From: Achromobacter sp. Root83 | GTDB taxonomy: Bacteria; Pseudomonadota; Gammaproteobacteria; Burkholderiales; Burkholderiaceae_B | DNA length: 64,000 nt | Assembly: GCF_001428845.1 (NCBI RefSeq) | Contig: NZ_LMIU01000026.1 | Span: 124,001 to 188,000 of the forward strand | Direction of reading: 5' to 3' | Part shown: piece after piece, positions 43,601-52,217 of the stretch | Position numbering within the stretch: the first letter of the stretch is position 1 | How the letters are laid out: each line of letters starts with the position of its first letter | Notes under the pieces: generated by a model | Told to the model about the DNA's origin: nothing | Databases searched by the model: none | The model's input: the letters and a program-made list of their open reading frames with translations, nothing else | Translations under genes and position numbers: made by a program

Positions 43601-44400
43601 ACTTGCCGACTGTCTTTTTAATGGAGCTGCTTAGCAAGGCTATACCCGAAATTAATGCTATGGCGGGTTCCGGTGGCAGCATGACAACCTACCTCGTTGA
43701 ACAAGCGTTTGACGAGTTGAGGCTGAGGGCCGACGAGCCCTTAGATAGCATTGCGCGACTCGAATTGGCGTACTTGCCCGTCTTTCGTACGCGGCAAAAG
43801 CCACTTGCGCTATACCGCCTGATGACAGAGCAGGCTGGCTTCTTCGTCGAGGTGGTGACTGCGGTGTTCAAGCCTGAGCATGGTGAAGCCGATCCTCTTA
43901 ATGAAAGGGCTAAGCGGCTGGCATCCGCCGCATATCGGCTTCTCGAAGGCATCCACACACTTCCCGGGCAGGTTGACGACCTGATAGGCACGGAGAAGTT
44001 GCTCGCCTGGTGCCTGGAGGTACGGGAGCTCGCCACGGTAGCAGACCGTCTGACGATGGCGGAACAGCGTATTGGGCACATGTTTGCTCGAGCGCCTGCG
44101 GATCCCATGGACGGTGCATGGCCGCACGAAGCGGTTAGGAATGCGATTGAAAAGATGGCGTCCGAAAGTCTTGAGCGCGGGCTATCCGTCGCGCGTATCA
44201 ACTTGCGCGGCGTCTACTCCAAGGCGATCGGGGAAGGCGGAAAACAGGAACGAGAACTTGCCGCTGAAGCGTTTGGGTGGGCAGAGGTTATGCCGGGGTT
44301 TCCTCGTACTGCGGCCATGCTGAGGCGGATTGCAGAGAACTGGCAAAGATACGCAGATCAGGCCGATTTGGAGGCGGAAGCGGACGCGCTGAAATGGTGA
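40648..44400 (+). CDS. Large PD-(D/E)xK-nuclease-like protein with helical repeats (candidate defence)
   Basis: 1250 residues; not a family I can name. The ATG at 40648 has GGAGG eight bases upstream, so the TTG 15 bases earlier is rejected. The first 170 residues look like a PD-(D/E)xK nuclease: GFDG (Asp 54), VWEFGV (Glu 74), KANDDYKKRT (Lys 84), within alternating strands and helices. Residues about 200-360 resemble the core of a STAND-type NTPase (VVVFAIAAI; TIVVDTEH; LVFLLKGQG; HVLLNRPL; CGRSLAVLARLI), but the expected Walker A is replaced by GPSRLLYAADAPDE without GKS/T. From about 380 to the end it is helical and repeat-like. This layout recalls nuclease-NTPase-repeat antiphage proteins. 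Flanking defence genes support, but do not prove, such a role. Confidence 0.7.
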   Translation: MKWITALDLDQWADTIPARVEFPGLIADLIRASVTDISSFRFPRGDKGQVRGFDGVLDADSNYTFIPDGESVWEFGVTEGGAAKANDDYKKRTGQVDLDMRKHTTFVFVSPRTWDSSKGVKREDWIAEKKALAEWKDVCYIDGVMLEEWLDDCPAVAARYATAHLNKMPQIGVRSTDEFWNEFSTRFAPQLVEQVLLAGREDQAKDLVQQLVAGPSRLLYAADAPDEVVVFAIAAIRNAEPAVRVFLESKTIVVDTEHAARQLSNKSGLVFLLKGQGRDFVGLLSQRGPTVVSAGADERRPNHVLLNRPLSSQLAKAFVEMGYPEHECYDLARRCGRSLAVLARLIPSGNATRPAWLERGEQLLPALLAGAWQSSTKPDTDVLSALADNVDYETIESPLRRLSRLQDPPVDRVGDVWAMRASVDAFIHLAPLLGPRHLERFAAVAKAVFSRIGNPPKADEIFRPSSDREERHSDWLRDGLMTTLLHMAVLHEQADFIVPGSTPAEFVNGIVRGLPGLSQNHRLLVALQDQLALLAEAAPIPFLEALEHLLEGDASSIKPIFEEFEGFITSRAYHHGVLWALEVVAWDPGLLLRAAMCLARLAAIDTGGKDSNRPINSLREILLPWSPNTTANTAERIGVLKSVVQTVPDIAWELLTKLLPRAHDSSDATQKPRFREFGDGRQEVLTFGLVWRSQTEVVRLALDHVGHDPDRWATLIDELHHFPELAFLESVEALRMEMVTSHKDSLAIWEHLRKVVSRHKTYADTDWALREKGLALLEELVMRHAPKDPVSLVCWLFDDWIPDVPGKADSDDPMAAVEEARAKGIAEVYNAKGMGGLIDLAGKAKLSDQVASSLKTLNLDKEELVGVLRQALHNGEELNSFASAVVADVVYRFGEDGKASVRSELQACGLEKDRTARLLVALPDKKQTWSFVATLGEEVEDAYWRSKPAFLIDGSADELFEAIGNYTRRDRFLAALNGSSRRLKDLPTVFLMELLSKAIPEINAMAGSGGSMTTYLVEQAFDELRLRADEPLDSIARLELAYLPVFRTRQKPLALYRLMTEQAGFFVEVVTAVFKPEHGEADPLNERAKRLASAAYRLLEGIHTLPGQVDDLIGTEKLLAWCLEVRELATVADRLTMAEQRIGHMFARAPADPMDGAWPHEAVRNAIEKMASESLERGLSVARINLRGVYSKAIGEGGKQERELAAEAFGWAEVMPGFPRTAAMLRRIAENWQRYADQADLEAEADALKW

Positions 44401-44487
44401 AGCTCGAATTCATCACTGAAAAATGACGGCTGTAAGGGCTAACAGGTCGTTCCAATGGGCGGCCTTGGTCACCGATTGACCCATAAG

Positions 44488-44940
44488 CTAGAGCTCATCA
44501 GGAGGCATTGAGGAGATTACGCTGCGAAGTTCCAGTAGTGCACGCGCGAGCCCCTGGTCAGCGGGTTCATAGGGATGTTCGAAACAACCGATCCTCACCC
44601 ACTGAGAATGCTGCCCGGGATGGACATATCCTTCGAAGTCATCGACAAGAAGGCATTGCTGAACTGTTGAGCTAGGGATCCATGCCAAGTCCTTGGTAGT
44701 CCCTTTCCACCGCACGTATTCAATTTGTGCAAACCAGTCGGGTGCCAGGCCTTCATCAACGAGAAGTTCTGCGATTGGGCGAAACCTCGATTCGCTTACC
44801 GTCGTGTACATCACGATCCTCGGGAAAATCTCACGGCAATGAATCAGGAACTCGTTAAGCCCAGGTCGAGGGATTTGGCTGGCGGCGTTAGAAATTAACG
44901 TGCCTTCTAAGTCGAGAGCAAGGATATTGGGGCGAGGCAT
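44488..44940 (-). CDS. HAD-superfamily (NLI/FCP-like) phosphatase-like protein
   Basis: 150 residues from MPRPNILALDLEGTLIS. Motif I reads DLEGTL (nucleophile Asp near residue 10 with Glu at +2, where most HAD phosphatases have Asp), motif II is in VMYTTVSE, the Lys region is RWKGTTKDL, and motif III is LLVDDFEGYV with two acidic residues. The fold is of the small cap-less NIF type. The Glu may weaken classical phosphatase chemistry. It lies 96 bases downstream of the AbrB-like gene, in the same direction, so may share its transcript. Confidence 0.75.
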   Translation of the reverse strand: MPRPNILALDLEGTLISNAASQIPRPGLNEFLIHCREIFPRIVMYTTVSESRFRPIAELLVDEGLAPDWFAQIEYVRWKGTTKDLAWIPSSTVQQCLLVDDFEGYVHPGQHSQWVRIGCFEHPYEPADQGLARALLELRSVISSMPPDEL

Positions 44941-45036
44941 AGGTGAAGCCTGTGTCAAAAAGGGAAGGGTGGCAATGCTGATGACATGCTCCAGTGCTTG
45001 AAGCGGAGGCGGGCCGCGCCGGGACGACTTTGGAGA

Positions 45037-45234
45037 TCATTCTTGGCCGCCATCCCCGCTGCCAGCCGGCACCGCGCTTTCACCTGTGGCAAGACGAGCT
45101 TCCAACGTGCCATCTGCACGTAGTTCGAATTGGAGCCTGTTGCCTGGCCTGAGAGACAGCTTCTCGCGGATGGCGCCGGGGATCGTCACCCTGCCTTTGG
45201 TGCTCAGCTTCGCTGAGATCTGCTCATCGGTCAT
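45037..45234 (-). CDS. AbrB/MazE-type DNA-binding protein (possible antitoxin)
   Basis: 65 residues with a SpoVT/AbrB swapped-hairpin domain: AKLSTKGRVTIPGAIREKLSLRPGNRLQFELRADGTLEARL. The C-terminus is a short acidic, Ser/Gly-rich tail. Its start overlaps the 235-residue upstream gene by 4 bases (ATGA). Such coupled pairs are often regulator or antitoxin plus partner, but the partner has no recognisable toxin domain. Confidence 0.8.
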   Translation of the reverse strand: MTDEQISAKLSTKGRVTIPGAIREKLSLRPGNRLQFELRADGTLEARLATGESAVPAGSGDGGQE

Positions 45235-45938
45235 GCCTTAGATGCATTCTCACGTCGCCGAAGCTCCAGCAGTTCCGAGCGCATTGAGTTTGCTGATCTG
45301 AGGAGGTTAATGACTGAGTTCCAGTATTCCGCGCCTAAGTCCCCGTCCTCGTGAGCGAGTCGCCAGAGTGTTCGAACTGCCTCGTTCAGGTCGATAGGTT
45401 GGTCAGAGTTATCGCCACCTGCGTTTGCCAGGGAAATGCGGCTTGAGTTTGAGGTCTCGATCATCTCCTTGCGTCCTGGCCAGCCTTGGGCGGATTCGGC
45501 TCGAGTGTTGAAGGACGCACTTTCGTTTGCTTCACGCGTCGAAAGAAGCGGAACAAACTTGTGCGGATGTAGAGGAAGCAGGCGTCGTAGTTCTGATGCC
45601 GACAGTCCATAGATGGGCCGCCACAGTCGGTAGATCACTTCATCATGGTCTTGGGCGACATATTGGAAGACAGGGCAGCTTGCCTCTAACGCGTCGTCGT
45701 CGCTGTCGTCTTCCGGCTCAAGCAAACCCAAGGCCTTCGTGCATTCGACGAGCAGGTCCCGCATTAGCAATCGACTTTCTCGTGGCAGATCTGCTCGTCG
45801 AAGAAGTTCCTCAGCCTCCACGCGATGATGGTCACTCTCGCCTAACACGATTCCGATGGCCATCATTGTGTGAAGGAGCCGTTTTGCCGGATCACCTAGG
45901 TCAGAGGTGTCAAGAGCGTTGGGGTGAAAGTAGATCAT
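45231..45938 (-). CDS. Hypothetical protein coupled to the AbrB-like gene
   Basis: 235 residues, no recognised family. Starts MIYFHPNALDTSDLGDPAKRLLHTMMAIGI. Acidic overall, mostly helical, with an Asp-rich patch (LEPEDDSDDDALEASCP) near 75-92 and a C-terminal helix of Arg/Glu (LRSANSMRSELLELRRRENA). No transmembrane segment or obvious catalytic triad. Translational coupling to the AbrB-like gene is the only functional hint. Confidence 0.6.
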   Translation of the reverse strand: MIYFHPNALDTSDLGDPAKRLLHTMMAIGIVLGESDHHRVEAEELLRRADLPRESRLLMRDLLVECTKALGLLEPEDDSDDDALEASCPVFQYVAQDHDEVIYRLWRPIYGLSASELRRLLPLHPHKFVPLLSTREANESASFNTRAESAQGWPGRKEMIETSNSSRISLANAGGDNSDQPIDLNEAVRTLWRLAHEDGDLGAEYWNSVINLLRSANSMRSELLELRRRENASKA

Positions 45939-46096
45939 CTGGGGTCCGGGAAAATAGGCTCCAGCCTACTGGTCTCTACTTGGCATGGGGCCTTTATTGC
46001 TGGGGGCAATGGGATTGCGCTGACAGTAATGCCTCATCGTGCGCCACATCTAGCTATACGCCTGTGGGCATGTGCCCGTTCTATTAGGCAAGAATT

Positions 46097-46570
46097 ATGG
46101 AGAAAGGAAATAAGGGCCTTCGGCTCCGGCACGCTTTGCGAGTTGCCATGCGTGAACGTTCGCATACTGTTTCGCAGCTGGCCGCTCACGTCGGGGTCAG
46201 TCAGAGCTACCTGTCTCAGTTGTTGAACGGCGATAAGGCGATGGATGCAGTGAGCGATCAACATTTGCGGCGGTTCGCGGCGTATCTCGGTATGCCGGCT
46301 ATCGCTGGCTTTATGCTTGCCGGACGGCTTGAGCTGGCTGATTTCATCGAGGGGACACCTACGCTGGAGCAGCAGTTGGAGTCCGGACTTGGCGTAGTTT
46401 GCGTCAGTCCGTCGGCGGCCGAGGCAGGAATTGAGTTGGCCGACCTGGATCAGTTGTCTGTTCCGGTGAAGTCGCTCATCGTTTTGCTGCATCAGCGTGC
46501 TCAGGTCGAAGATATTCTCAGGCCGACGACTGCTTGGTGGTTGGCGCGGCACATCTTGATCCATGACTGA
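46097..46570 (+). CDS. XRE-family transcriptional regulator
   Basis: 157 residues. N-terminal HTH_3: LRHALRVAMRERSHTVSQLAAHVGVSQSYLSQLLNGDKAMDAVSDQHLRRFAAYL. The C-terminal part is helical with a hydrophobic patch (SVPVKSLIVLLHQRAQVEDIL) that may dimerise. Divergent from the 235-residue/AbrB genes, with 158 bases between, so it could regulate them. Confidence 0.85.
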   Translation: MEKGNKGLRLRHALRVAMRERSHTVSQLAAHVGVSQSYLSQLLNGDKAMDAVSDQHLRRFAAYLGMPAIAGFMLAGRLELADFIEGTPTLEQQLESGLGVVCVSPSAAEAGIELADLDQLSVPVKSLIVLLHQRAQVEDILRPTTAWWLARHILIHD

Positions 46571-46584
46571 TTGGTGACGAGCTC

Positions 46585-46616
46585 GGCCCCCACACTCGGT
46601 AGAGGTGGGGGCCTTT
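46585..46616. terminator. Terminator between the XRE and integrase-like genes
   Basis: GGCCCCCAC / GTGGGGGCC, nine perfect pairs with an 11-base loop, followed by TTT. Positioned between convergent genes, so it may serve both. Confidence 0.75.
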
Positions 46617-46663
46617 GCACGGCCATCGGTGGAGGCCGTGGGCTAAGCCGCAGCTATCTGCCC

Positions 46664-48664
46664 TCACATCCGACTGAAGGCGCTGTCGAGCAGCTCCGCC
46701 ATTCGCGTAGACCCTTCGCCGCTGCGCAAGAAGGCATAGTGCTTCTCGACGGTGCCAACGCGATCGTTGAGTACAAGTGCGGCTGTTTTGAAATCGCCGC
46801 CGTCGGCTTTCAAGATGGATGTCGCAGCAAGATGACGAAACGCATGGGCGCCGAAGCCGTGGCAACTAGGCAGATAGTTGGCGGTCAATGTCTTGACTGT
46901 TGCGCCCATGTCGACCCAGGGCGTGTGCTTGGCGCCAGGCTTTTTCGATTTGCGCGTCAGAAACACCAGGTCAGTCGGTGCCACCATCAGGATAGGGCGG
47001 AGAGTGAACAGGTACTTCTCGATGTCGATCCAGGCTGACGCGTGCACAGGGCTGTCGTAAGGCACATCCTGAGCCGCGCCGTACCAGTTCTTGAACTTGT
47101 GCTTCGGGATTCTGATCCACCAGGATTTGTCGCTCTTCTGGTAAAGCTCACCTGTGTTGTCTGCTCGCCAAGTGAGATGAGCGAGGTTTCGGCGACGTAG
47201 CGGGTTGGATGCAAGGATCTTGATCAGCACCAAATCGCGAGCCCAGATGGCCTCTTTGCTAGGTGCCGCACCGACAGGCCGAGCTGCACGCATTCGTTGG
47301 ATCATGTCTGCTATTGAATCCATGGGATTCTTCTGATCGATGAGGTGGCGGAGCGGCTCGAACGAGTCGCGTGAGACCTCGATTTCGTTGTAGTACGACG
47401 AGGCAAGCTGTTCGAGCAGATCGAACTGACGATCACACATGGCCTCCCACTTCTCCTTTCGATACCGCTTAGGCAGCGTGGCTTGCCATTCCGGATGCTG
47501 CCGCAGAAAGCCGAATCGCGGACGGACCAAGGCCGTCAGGAAGGCTAGCGCCTGGTTAGCCCCTTGATTACGTCGTCCTGAGCGTGCCTTGCGCCAGTCC
47601 AGATAGGGCTCGATGTAGTCAGGCACAGCAAGCCATGCCATGGATTGCGTCTCCGACGGATTCAGGCCCGCGCCACCTGCTTCGATGCTCATCTTGAGCC
47701 ACCCCAGGTACATCGCAGTGTTTCCCCATCCGTAGCGGGCTGATGCCACCTCGCGTCCATCCAGGAACGCCCACCAGTTCGCATCCGTCGTTGCCGTCAG
47801 CGGGCACGGCGAGAACCGCCACCTTCCCCGCTTCGTGCGCTGAAGCCCGGCAGGCAATGCTGCCGCCGTCTTGTAGCGCATGAATTCGGTCCATTGGCGA
47901 CGCAGGAGAGATCCAGGCGCCGGCTTCTCACCGTAGATCTGGCGCGTCAGGTCCCCCAGGATCGTGCGGTAGACGATTGGGGCTGGCGCCTTCCCTACGC
48001 GCGCCTGGCGCTGGCCGATCAGCCGCATGCCTGACAGCTGCACCAAGCTGTGCCTCTCAAGGCCGAAGAACGCTTCCAGCCGCAAAAGGTGATTCACGTT
48101 GTTCCCGCGGGGAATCTTTCCCTTGATCCAGCCGTACATCATGTCCCGAGGGATGCCGACTCGCTTGGCGACAGTGGCTGCGGCTCGGTTTTCCAGCAGT
48201 GTGGCCAGCGTCGACTGAAAGGGCGTGGCCTTGCCTTCATGCGCCGCTTGAATGGTGTCATGGGCGATCACCGCGTCCTTCCAGTGGCGGAATGCCGACT
48301 TGGTGTTAGACACGGCTCGGGCAGACTGCCCCAGCTCTTGCAAGCCCAGAAGGAATCGTTCGAGAGCGGCGCTGTGACCGGCTCGCATCTCGTCACCGAC
48401 CACGTCGTCAATGTGGATGCCGTTCGCCTTGAGGAAGCCGCGCAACGCCGTCGCGCGGTTCGATGCCGTCTGTTCGTTGAGGCTCTCGCCGATCACTTGG
48501 CGTTGCTGATTGTCGAGGAGGGTTTGGTAAGTAAGTTGAGCCACGGCTCGTCTCCGAGCCCGCGCCTCCGTTGGTTTGGCCGCCTGCGAGTCAAGTAAAG
48601 GCGACGGGACGAAGTACCGGACGGTTCTGTAACCATCTGATAATTTGGAGTTTTTCCTGTTCAC
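46664..48664 (-). CDS. Large tyrosine recombinase with internal HTH
   Basis: Start placed at a GTG (48664) with AAGGGTGGG just upstream, giving about 666 residues; a longer frame to 48766 has weak composition. Core-binding-like region (QTASNRATALRGFLKANG; AFRHWKDAVIAHD), then an XRE-like HTH (ATVAKRVGIPRDMMYGWIKGKIPRGNNVN) near 175-205, then a catalytic domain with Arg in LASNPLRRRNLAHLTWR (about 488), HAFRHLAAT (about 608) and Tyr in VEKHYAFLR (about 641). Much longer than ordinary integrases and not beside a tRNA. It may belong to a nested element or have a non-integrase role. Confidence 0.82.
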   Translation of the reverse strand: MNRKNSKLSDGYRTVRYFVPSPLLDSQAAKPTEARARRRAVAQLTYQTLLDNQQRQVIGESLNEQTASNRATALRGFLKANGIHIDDVVGDEMRAGHSAALERFLLGLQELGQSARAVSNTKSAFRHWKDAVIAHDTIQAAHEGKATPFQSTLATLLENRAAATVAKRVGIPRDMMYGWIKGKIPRGNNVNHLLRLEAFFGLERHSLVQLSGMRLIGQRQARVGKAPAPIVYRTILGDLTRQIYGEKPAPGSLLRRQWTEFMRYKTAAALPAGLQRTKRGRWRFSPCPLTATTDANWWAFLDGREVASARYGWGNTAMYLGWLKMSIEAGGAGLNPSETQSMAWLAVPDYIEPYLDWRKARSGRRNQGANQALAFLTALVRPRFGFLRQHPEWQATLPKRYRKEKWEAMCDRQFDLLEQLASSYYNEIEVSRDSFEPLRHLIDQKNPMDSIADMIQRMRAARPVGAAPSKEAIWARDLVLIKILASNPLRRRNLAHLTWRADNTGELYQKSDKSWWIRIPKHKFKNWYGAAQDVPYDSPVHASAWIDIEKYLFTLRPILMVAPTDLVFLTRKSKKPGAKHTPWVDMGATVKTLTANYLPSCHGFGAHAFRHLAATSILKADGGDFKTAALVLNDRVGTVEKHYAFLRSGEGSTRMAELLDSAFSRM

Positions 48665-48850
48665 TGTTTCCCACCCTTGAAATTGGTGGGCGGTTGCAGA
48701 GCAGGTTGGTTCCAGTCCGAGGAAGGGCGGGCAGCAATGCCTCGCCGTGTGTATAGCGCGAGACACGGCAGATAGCAGTGCAAGAAGTGGAATTCGCTAC
48801 TCTCTCTGCGAACATGACCTCCTGGAGGGCGATACCAACCCACTTCGACC

Positions 48851-49116
48851 GACATTGAGGTCGACTTTTCGCTGCCCTCCGAGCGCGTGATTCGCACGTT
48901 CTTGCAAATCATCGGCGGGCGAGGCAAGCCCTCAGCTATTCGATGCGATAACGGTCCCGAGCATTTAAGCTCGGCAATCTGGCAGTGGGCTGCTGCTTGG
49001 GGGGCAAGCTCGATTACATCCAGCTTGGGAAGCCGCAGCAGAACGCCTTTGCCGAGCAGTTCAACAGGACTGCTCGTTACGAATGGCTGTCCCTCCATCA
49101 CTGGGATGGGGGTTAG
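48851..49116 (+). pseudogene. IS3-family transposase (orfB) remnant
   Basis: Fragment of the IS3-type DDE domain: IEVDFSLPSERVIRT, IRCDNGPEHLSSAIWQW, then a frame change near 48997-49003, after which another frame reads GKLDYIQLGKPQQNAFAEQF and YEWLSLHHWD before a stop. Both ends of the transposase are missing. Non-functional. Confidence 0.85.
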
Positions 49117-49331
49117 AGTGACTTACGAGGGACCGACTCAAGCATATGGGCGCAGTAACTGCTGACGACCGAGCCTGTGTGGAAACGCTTTTCGCCCTGA
49201 CAGCCACGGCGCAATCGCCTGGACCGCATCAACTCGGGCGGTCTTTACTTCGATTCTTTGAAGTGGGACTCACTCAAGGCCGTTTGGGCGGCCCGGATGT
49301 GGCCTGAGGTGCGTTATTGGTTATGAACGGC

Positions 49332-50562
49332 TCAGTCGCCCATCGCTAGCACCGCTTTTGTCGTCTGCTGGTAGCCCAGGACGTGCGTCAACCGCTTGAG
49401 GTTATAAACCAGTACATTCAAGCTCATTTCCGTGTTCACATTTCCCAGGCGACGCGTTAGGAAGTGCGTATAGTCCATCCAACGCTTGAACATGCGGAAC
49501 ACCTGTTCCACCCTGCGGCGCCGCACCTTCATCGCTTCTGGCGTTCAGTCTAGACGGCGCTGCACCGCCTCAAGCACGGCATCATGCTCTCATAGACTGA
49601 TGCGCCGATACGCTAGGTGTGCATCGTTCGTTCATAGCGCATTGTGGGCGGGCACTAGTCCAGTAGAGCCGCAGTTCAGGACCAATCTCCTCTCGCGTAA
49701 ACCGGTGGATGGCGCGCTGGCCCAACGGGCACTGGTATTCATCGTCCTTCGCGATGTATGCGAAGTCCGGACGGTCGAAGCGGCCTTCGGCGATGGTGCT
49801 TCGTTTCGACAACCATCTGAACCATCCCCGAGCCTCTGCCCACTGGTAGCCATCGAGCGGGCATCTGAGTCAGTAACCGACGGTTGATCGTCTGGACTGT
49901 CTTTGAGCCATTCCTTGACGTCATCCAACACGCGCATTTGCTTGCGTAGGCGCTCGATCTCGTCGTTGAGCCGATTGGTCCGGGTCTCGATCTCGACAGG
50001 TTGCATTCGGCTCGCGGTGTCGAGCGCCGCCAGATAGCATCGGATGCTCTCCTCAATCTGCTGCTGACGGTTGCCTATCTTGGCGGCTGTGAAGTTCTTG
50101 TCGCGCGTGTTGACTGGCTTGAACTTGCTTCCATCAACGGCAACCAGGGCTTGGCTGAATAGCTTGAGATCTCGGCATACGGCAACAAACCGTCGGCAAA
50201 CGTTGCGAATGCCCGAGCCACTGTCAGGGCGACAATCCGCGATGGTCTTGAAGTCTCGCGCCAGACGGCCGACGAGCCACATCAGTTCGACGTTGCGTTG
50301 GCATTCTCGTTCGAGTCGACGACTGGACTGGACCCGATTTAAGGAGCCGTAGAGGTGGATCTTCAGCAGCACGGCCGGGTGATACGACGGGCTGCCGGTA
50401 GCTGCTGGGGCCGCCTTCTCAAGTCCCAGCGATTCCAGGTTGAGCTCGTCAACAAATGCGTCGATTATGCGCACCGGGCCGTCGCCGGCGATAAAGTTCA
50501 TCCAGGCATTCCGGAATCAACGTTACCTGCTGCCGATCCTGACTTTCGATGAGTCGGGGCAT
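49332..50562 (-). pseudogene. IS1182-family transposase remnant
   Basis: Decayed transposase in at least three frames. The N-terminus MPRLIESQDRQQVTLIPECL shifts frame near 50500 into GDGPVRIIDAFVDELNLESL, YHPAVLLKIHLYGSLNRVQS, DFKTIADCRPDSGSGIRNVC and VAVDGSKFKPVNTRDKNFT. The frame degrades after about 49850. A C-terminal piece (49332-49532) reads KVRRRRVEQVFRMFKRWMDY and NTEMSLNVLVYNLKRL, the conserved IS1182 end. Several indels, not functional. Confidence 0.85.
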
Positions 50563-51149
50563 GTCGAATCACCGAATCAAGATACCAAACTCTATCTACG
50601 TCACAGTAGCGGCGCTAAAGAGTTTTCACACAACCTCGACCCGGAGCCGACGGTGAACTCAGCATCAAATATCGGCAGCTTCCAAACCACCGCCGCCATT
50701 TACTCAAGTTATTTGGCCGCCGGGTGATCGTCCATTGCCGACAATGACGGTGCTCGCGATCAAAGTCGACAACGAAGCGCATAGCGATCGTTGTCAGCGT
50801 TGATGGTGTCGGATCCAATTGATTGAATCAGAAAATTCGCCGTTGCGACCATCTCGACCATCCAGTTTCCGACGGTGCGGATACCTTGATAAGCTGTAGC
50901 GGAAGATACGCCGGCATGTTTGACCTTTGTGCTCTGAACGATGCGTGGATTATCAGCGTACTGGTCCAGCGTGGCGGGTGAAGTACTCTATGGTCGCCTT
51001 CAGGCACCCCCAATACGTCGATGGCCTCTCTTGTCGACGGTATCGGAGATTATTTTGTCGCCAGGTAGGTCGGGTAGATCAAGATATAATCGAAAGGCAT
51101 ACGCGATCCTGAGACACAGTCAACGAAGATAACGTTACCTGAGCTGTTG
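50563..51149. promoter_or_regulatory. Gap upstream of the ABC-3C operon
   Basis: 587 bases without a convincing gene. The left part (around 50627-50720) probably contains the IS1182 end (TTTTCACACAACCTCGACCC). A TATAAT hexamer at 51085-51090, 60 bases before the first operon gene, is a plausible -10 box; no good -35 hexamer is placed correctly, so the promoter may need an activator or be weak. Confidence 0.4.
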
Positions 51150-52217
51150 ATGACTCTAAAAGTAAGTTTCCTGAAAGCGGCACACGGTGATGCGATTGTC
51201 ATTGAGACATGCGTGGGCACTGAGACGTTCCGAATCTTGATTGACGGCGGCCCGTCAGAGTGTTACGAGCGTCGCCAAGGTGGGAAGAGAACAGCGGGGC
51301 CGTTGCAAGAGGTGTTAGAGGATCTGCGACAGAGAGGCGAGCGATTTGACCTCACGATAGTGACCCATGTCGATGACGATCATATCGGCGGCCTATTGAA
51401 GGCTTGTCGGCAAGATAAGTACCGTTCAGTCATTGCGAATGACGTCTGGTTCAACTCCGGAAAAGTAATTGCTCGAGCCTTCAACACGCCGGTACCTGAG
51501 GGATCAGACATCTGGATAGACGATCCTGAAGACCGCCTTACGAGCATTGCTCAGGGCGTAGAGTTCGACGCCCTCTTGGACGGGCACTGTACCTCGCGTC
51601 GGCAAGTCAGGTTCGTAGATGGCCGGGAGATCTCGTTCAAGCACGGTAAGATATTTATTCTTTCGCCGACGGAGCAGCAACTGACTAAGTTGCTTTCCAA
51701 GTGGGAGACGGAGGAAGCTGATTCGCTCACTTCTGGCGTGGCAAAAGACTACCACCTGTCGCTTTCTGAATTGCGGGCCAATGACAAGTTTGTCGAAGAC
51801 ACATCTGTACATAATGCAAGCTCGATAGCAGTTCTCATCGAAACGCAGGGACATCGAATCTTGCTTCTCGGAGACGCGCTCCCATCGACTGTCTGCTCGG
51901 CGCTTCGAGAGCACTTAGGCGTATCGCCCGAGAACCCACTAGAAGTCTCTGTGTGCAAGCTATCGCACCATGGCAGCAAAGCGAACACAAGCGAGGACCT
52001 GCTGTCGTTAATTCGATGCGAGAAATTCGTTGTTTCGACCAATGGCATGCGGCATGCCCTGCCGAGCAAAATCACGCTCGCCAGAATCAATGAAATGCAA
52101 CCGAATAGCGAGATACTGTTCAATTACGAGGCAGTCAGAGACGACGTCTTTCCAAATTTGGAAGAGCGTGCTGCCTCCGGGAACATGAAAGTGCTCACAG
52201 GAGACTTGACACTGTGA
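51150..52217 (+). CDS. ABC-3C-associated metallo-beta-lactamase-fold hydrolase
   Basis: 355 residues, first gene of the four-gene operon; ATG at 51150 preferred to the TTG just before it. ComEC/Rec2-like MBL domain: KVSFLKAAHGDAIVIE, FRILIDGGPS, metal motif THVDDDHIGGLLKA near residue 71-80, HRILLLGDALPS near 230, and KLSHHGSKANTSEDLL near 270. Metal-binding His/Asp are intact, so it is probably an active hydrolase, with nuclease or phosphodiesterase activity possible. The stop overlaps the next start (GTGA). In ABC-3C loci such enzymes are thought to act as an additional effector or regulator. Confidence 0.85.
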   Translation: MTLKVSFLKAAHGDAIVIETCVGTETFRILIDGGPSECYERRQGGKRTAGPLQEVLEDLRQRGERFDLTIVTHVDDDHIGGLLKACRQDKYRSVIANDVWFNSGKVIARAFNTPVPEGSDIWIDDPEDRLTSIAQGVEFDALLDGHCTSRRQVRFVDGREISFKHGKIFILSPTEQQLTKLLSKWETEEADSLTSGVAKDYHLSLSELRANDKFVEDTSVHNASSIAVLIETQGHRILLLGDALPSTVCSALREHLGVSPENPLEVSVCKLSHHGSKANTSEDLLSLIRCEKFVVSTNGMRHALPSKITLARINEMQPNSEILFNYEAVRDDVFPNLEERAASGNMKVLTGDLTL

